DNA from: CAZNYG01 sp964577205
GTDB lineage: Bacteria > Elusimicrobiota > Endomicrobiia > Endomicrobiales > CAIRNS01
Length of the DNA: 40,492 nt
Assembly (NCBI GenBank): GCA_964577205.1
Contig: CAZNYG010000007.1
Coordinates: 1 to 40,492, forward strand
Direction: 5' to 3'
Shown here in pieces: positions 39,302-40,492 of the stretch (within the stretch, counting starts at the first letter, position 1; the number at the start of each line of letters is the position of its first letter). Below the pieces are notes generated by a model that worked only from the letters and a program-made list of their open reading frames with translations, was not told where the DNA came from and did no database searches. The position numbers and the translations under genes were made by a program.

Positions 39302-40204
39302 ATGAGCATTTTCTTTCTGGTCTCAATGCTGCTTTTCGGACATAATGCGATCGCCGCGGGAAAGATAGATCCCGCGGCGGTCCGGCCGCAACCGGCGGTT
39401 GACGCGAAAGCGCTCACGGAAGACATCGACCTGCGGTTGAAGCATCTGCAGGCGCAGGTCACCGGAGCAAGCTTTTTCGTCAGAAAGATAAAGATGCGGG
39501 AAAACCTGTGGAAGATAGCGAGCGGGAGAGGGTACTCGGTGCATTCGATACTCGGATGCAATCCCCAGATGAGATCGTACGACGTCCGCGTCAACCAGCG
39601 CGTGCTGCTGCCTTCCAGAGGGGGAACGCTTCATCGGATACAGGGGAACGACACGTGGGATTCGATAGCGAAGCGGTATGATATCGCCAAACATGAATTG
39701 ATCGCCTGCAACGGCAACGTGCAGGCACTTCTGACGGGCGGATTGATCTTCGTTCCGGGCCGCATGCCGGACATGGACCTGATGAACGCGGACCTGAGAG
39801 AGAAATACGAATTGCGCGCCCTGTTCAGTTCGCCGTTAGGCGGCAGGCTGAGCAGCACCTTCGGCAAACGCCGCCATCCCGTGACGGGGAACCGAAGCTT
39901 TCACGGCGGTATCGACATAGCCGTCCCCAACAACACATGGGTCAGCGCCGCGGCGGACGGTGTAGTCACGTTCGCGGGCAGCAACGCGGGCCATTACGGG
40001 ACAGCGATATTCATCAGGCACCAGAACGGCTATGAGACCCATTACGGCCATCTGTCCAGGGTCCGGGTGAGGGTTGGCCAGCGGGTAAAGGCCAGGCAGC
40101 TCATAGCCAGAAGCGGCTCCACCGGCCGTTCCACCGGCCCGCACCTGCACTTCACCATCAAACGAAACGGCTCCCCCATCGACCCATTGAAATTCCTGTG
40201 GTAA
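39302..40204 (+). CDS. Secreted LysM / M23 peptidoglycan endopeptidase
   Basis: A 300-residue protein with a short signal peptide (IFFLVSMLLFGHNAIAAG), two LysM-type repeats (about 58-100: RKIKMRENLWKIASGRGYSV; about 104-150: HRIQGNDTWDSIAKRYDIAK), and an M23 metallopeptidase domain with SFHGGIDIA (zinc His and Asp), HYGHLSRVRVRVGQRV and GPHLHF. Such proteins bind peptidoglycan and cut peptide crosslinks, or act as NlpD/EnvC-type activators if catalytic residues are lost; here the ligands are present. It begins 5 bases after the aquaporin stop. Confidence 0.88.
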   Translation: MSIFFLVSMLLFGHNAIAAGKIDPAAVRPQPAVDAKALTEDIDLRLKHLQAQVTGASFFVRKIKMRENLWKIASGRGYSVHSILGCNPQMRSYDVRVNQRVLLPSRGGTLHRIQGNDTWDSIAKRYDIAKHELIACNGNVQALLTGGLIFVPGRMPDMDLMNADLREKYELRALFSSPLGGRLSSTFGKRRHPVTGNRSFHGGIDIAVPNNTWVSAAADGVVTFAGSNAGHYGTAIFIRHQNGYETHYGHLSRVRVRVGQRVKARQLIARSGSTGRSTGPHLHFTIKRNGSPIDPLKFLW

Positions 40205-40212
40205 GATCAATG

Positions 40213-40399
40213 CGGGGACACAATACTCATTTCCTTCAGACAGAAACCCGGGATGAAAAAAGCCGGCACAATCAGAAAATGTTCAAGAACGGGAAGGTCC
40301 ATGGGGTATAATGATTTCATGAACGAGCTGGAGCAACTGACGGGGAGGGTTCTCAGGCCTCAGAAAACAGGGCGCAAGAAAATGAGTATTGTGTCCCCG
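40213..40399. repeat. Perfect 20-bp inverted repeats flanking a transposase relic
   Basis: CGGGGACACAATACTCATTT (40213-40232) and its exact complement (40380-40399) face each other across 147 bases. This sequence class (GGGGACACAATACT...) flanks Y1/REP-associated transposase genes in many bacteria. The right copy ends 8 bases before the miaB start. Confidence 0.7.
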
Positions 40400-40411
40400 G
40401 AAAAGAAATGA
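40253..40411 (+). pseudogene. C-terminal relic of a REP-associated (Y1) transposase
   Basis: A 52-codon open frame inside the inverted repeats. The part TGRSMGYNDFMNELEQ and TGRVLRPQKTGRKK corresponds to the C-terminus of REP-type Y1 transposases (TGRPLG-x-x-x-F-x-x-x-LE-x-x-TGR-x-LRP-x-K-x-G). The catalytic HUH and tyrosine parts are gone, so it cannot move. The last codons run through the right inverted repeat, and its TGA overlaps the miaB ATG. Confidence 0.6.
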
Positions 40412-40492
40412 AAAAACCGGCATCTTTCTTCATCATTACCTTCGGCTGTCAGATGAATGCCTGCGAATCGGAACTGATCGACGGATATTTCC
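40408..40492 (+). CDS. miaB: MiaB-type radical SAM methylthiotransferase, N-terminus only
   Basis: Twenty-eight codons run to the window end: KKPASFFIITFGCQMNACES and ELIDGYF. TFGCQMN...SE is the opening of the UPF0004 domain of MiaB/MtaB-type enzymes, whose cysteines hold an auxiliary Fe-S cluster for methylthiolation of tRNA position 37. MiaB fits best because of the QMN form. GGAA lies before the ATG. The remainder is outside the window, so RimO or MtaB cannot be fully excluded. Confidence 0.75.
   Translation, partial: MKKPASFFIITFGCQMNACESELIDGYF

Noticed and set aside
38088..39326. A long minus-strand frame of 412 codons
   Set aside because: Antisense to DUF748 and aquaporin, rich in Arg, Gln and His, as expected for a shadow frame.
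1..40492. CRISPR arrays, intact tRNA or rRNA genes, and intact transposases
   Set aside because: Read for on both strands; no regularly spaced repeats, full cloverleaf or complete transposase was seen.

Overview
The window reads as a piece of a scaffold from an uncultivated Gram-negative bacterium. GC is moderately high by eye, genes are tightly packed, and an N-run at 30015-30024 marks an assembly join. Gram-negative envelope is supported by a lipobox solute-binding protein, an AsmA-like DUF748 protein and a secreted LysM/M23 endopeptidase. I cannot assign a phylum. The two-subunit glycine decarboxylase (GcvPA/GcvPB), the Tad pilus with a TadZ-TadA fusion, and the many sensory proteins fit one of the poorly cultured lineages, but that is inference.

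Layout. 1-7446: a Tad/Flp pilus operon: several pilin-like and TadE/G-like proteins, Flp, CpaB, a fused TadZ-TadA ATPase, TadB and TadC. The secretin and prepilin peptidase are not in the window. 7447-9294: a repeat-bearing gap with a bidirectional terminator, then a membrane PAS sensor (minus strand) and a DUF192 gene (plus strand) that diverge from overlapping near-consensus promoters. 9315-15424: the glycine cleavage system, in the order lpd, gcvT, gcvH, gcvPA, gcvPB. 15526-21344: a carbohydrate-type ABC importer without its ATPase. It is followed by a second solute-binding-fold protein with no export signal, overlapped by a GAF-GAF-GGDEF diguanylate cyclase. 21360-25501: a five-gene operon of an alpha/beta hydrolase, a HAD phosphatase, a mini release factor, nadE and radC. 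25674-28645: an LD-carboxypeptidase, an SpmA/SpmB pair and a class II glutamine amidotransferase, separated by repeat elements. 28702-35776: a ferritin-like protein, a hemerythrin, a hydrolase broken by the assembly gap, a 1548-residue hybrid histidine kinase and a CheY-like receiver. 35777-36345: a decayed island with remains of a BrnT/CopG toxin-antitoxin pair, a tRNA-3'-end-like piece and a strong promoter, next to a membrane gene that lacks a clean 5' end. 36981-40204: DUF748, an aquaporin that appears to start at ATA, and a LysM/M23 peptidase. 40213-40411: a relic of a REP-type (Y1) transposase between perfect 20-bp inverted repeats, abutting the start of a miaB-type gene that runs off the window.

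The best candidate for an undescribed system is the 15.6-21.3 kb operon. An importer, a cytoplasmic solute-binding-fold protein and a c-di-GMP synthase are co-transcribed, which suggests that a captured or imported solute is read inside the cell and passed to c-di-GMP. Also notable are the TadZ-TadA fusion without a Walker-A lysine, the back-to-back promoters that would give nearly leaderless mRNAs, and a series of intergenic elements bounded by inverted word-like repeats, one of which supplies the stop codon of gcvPA.
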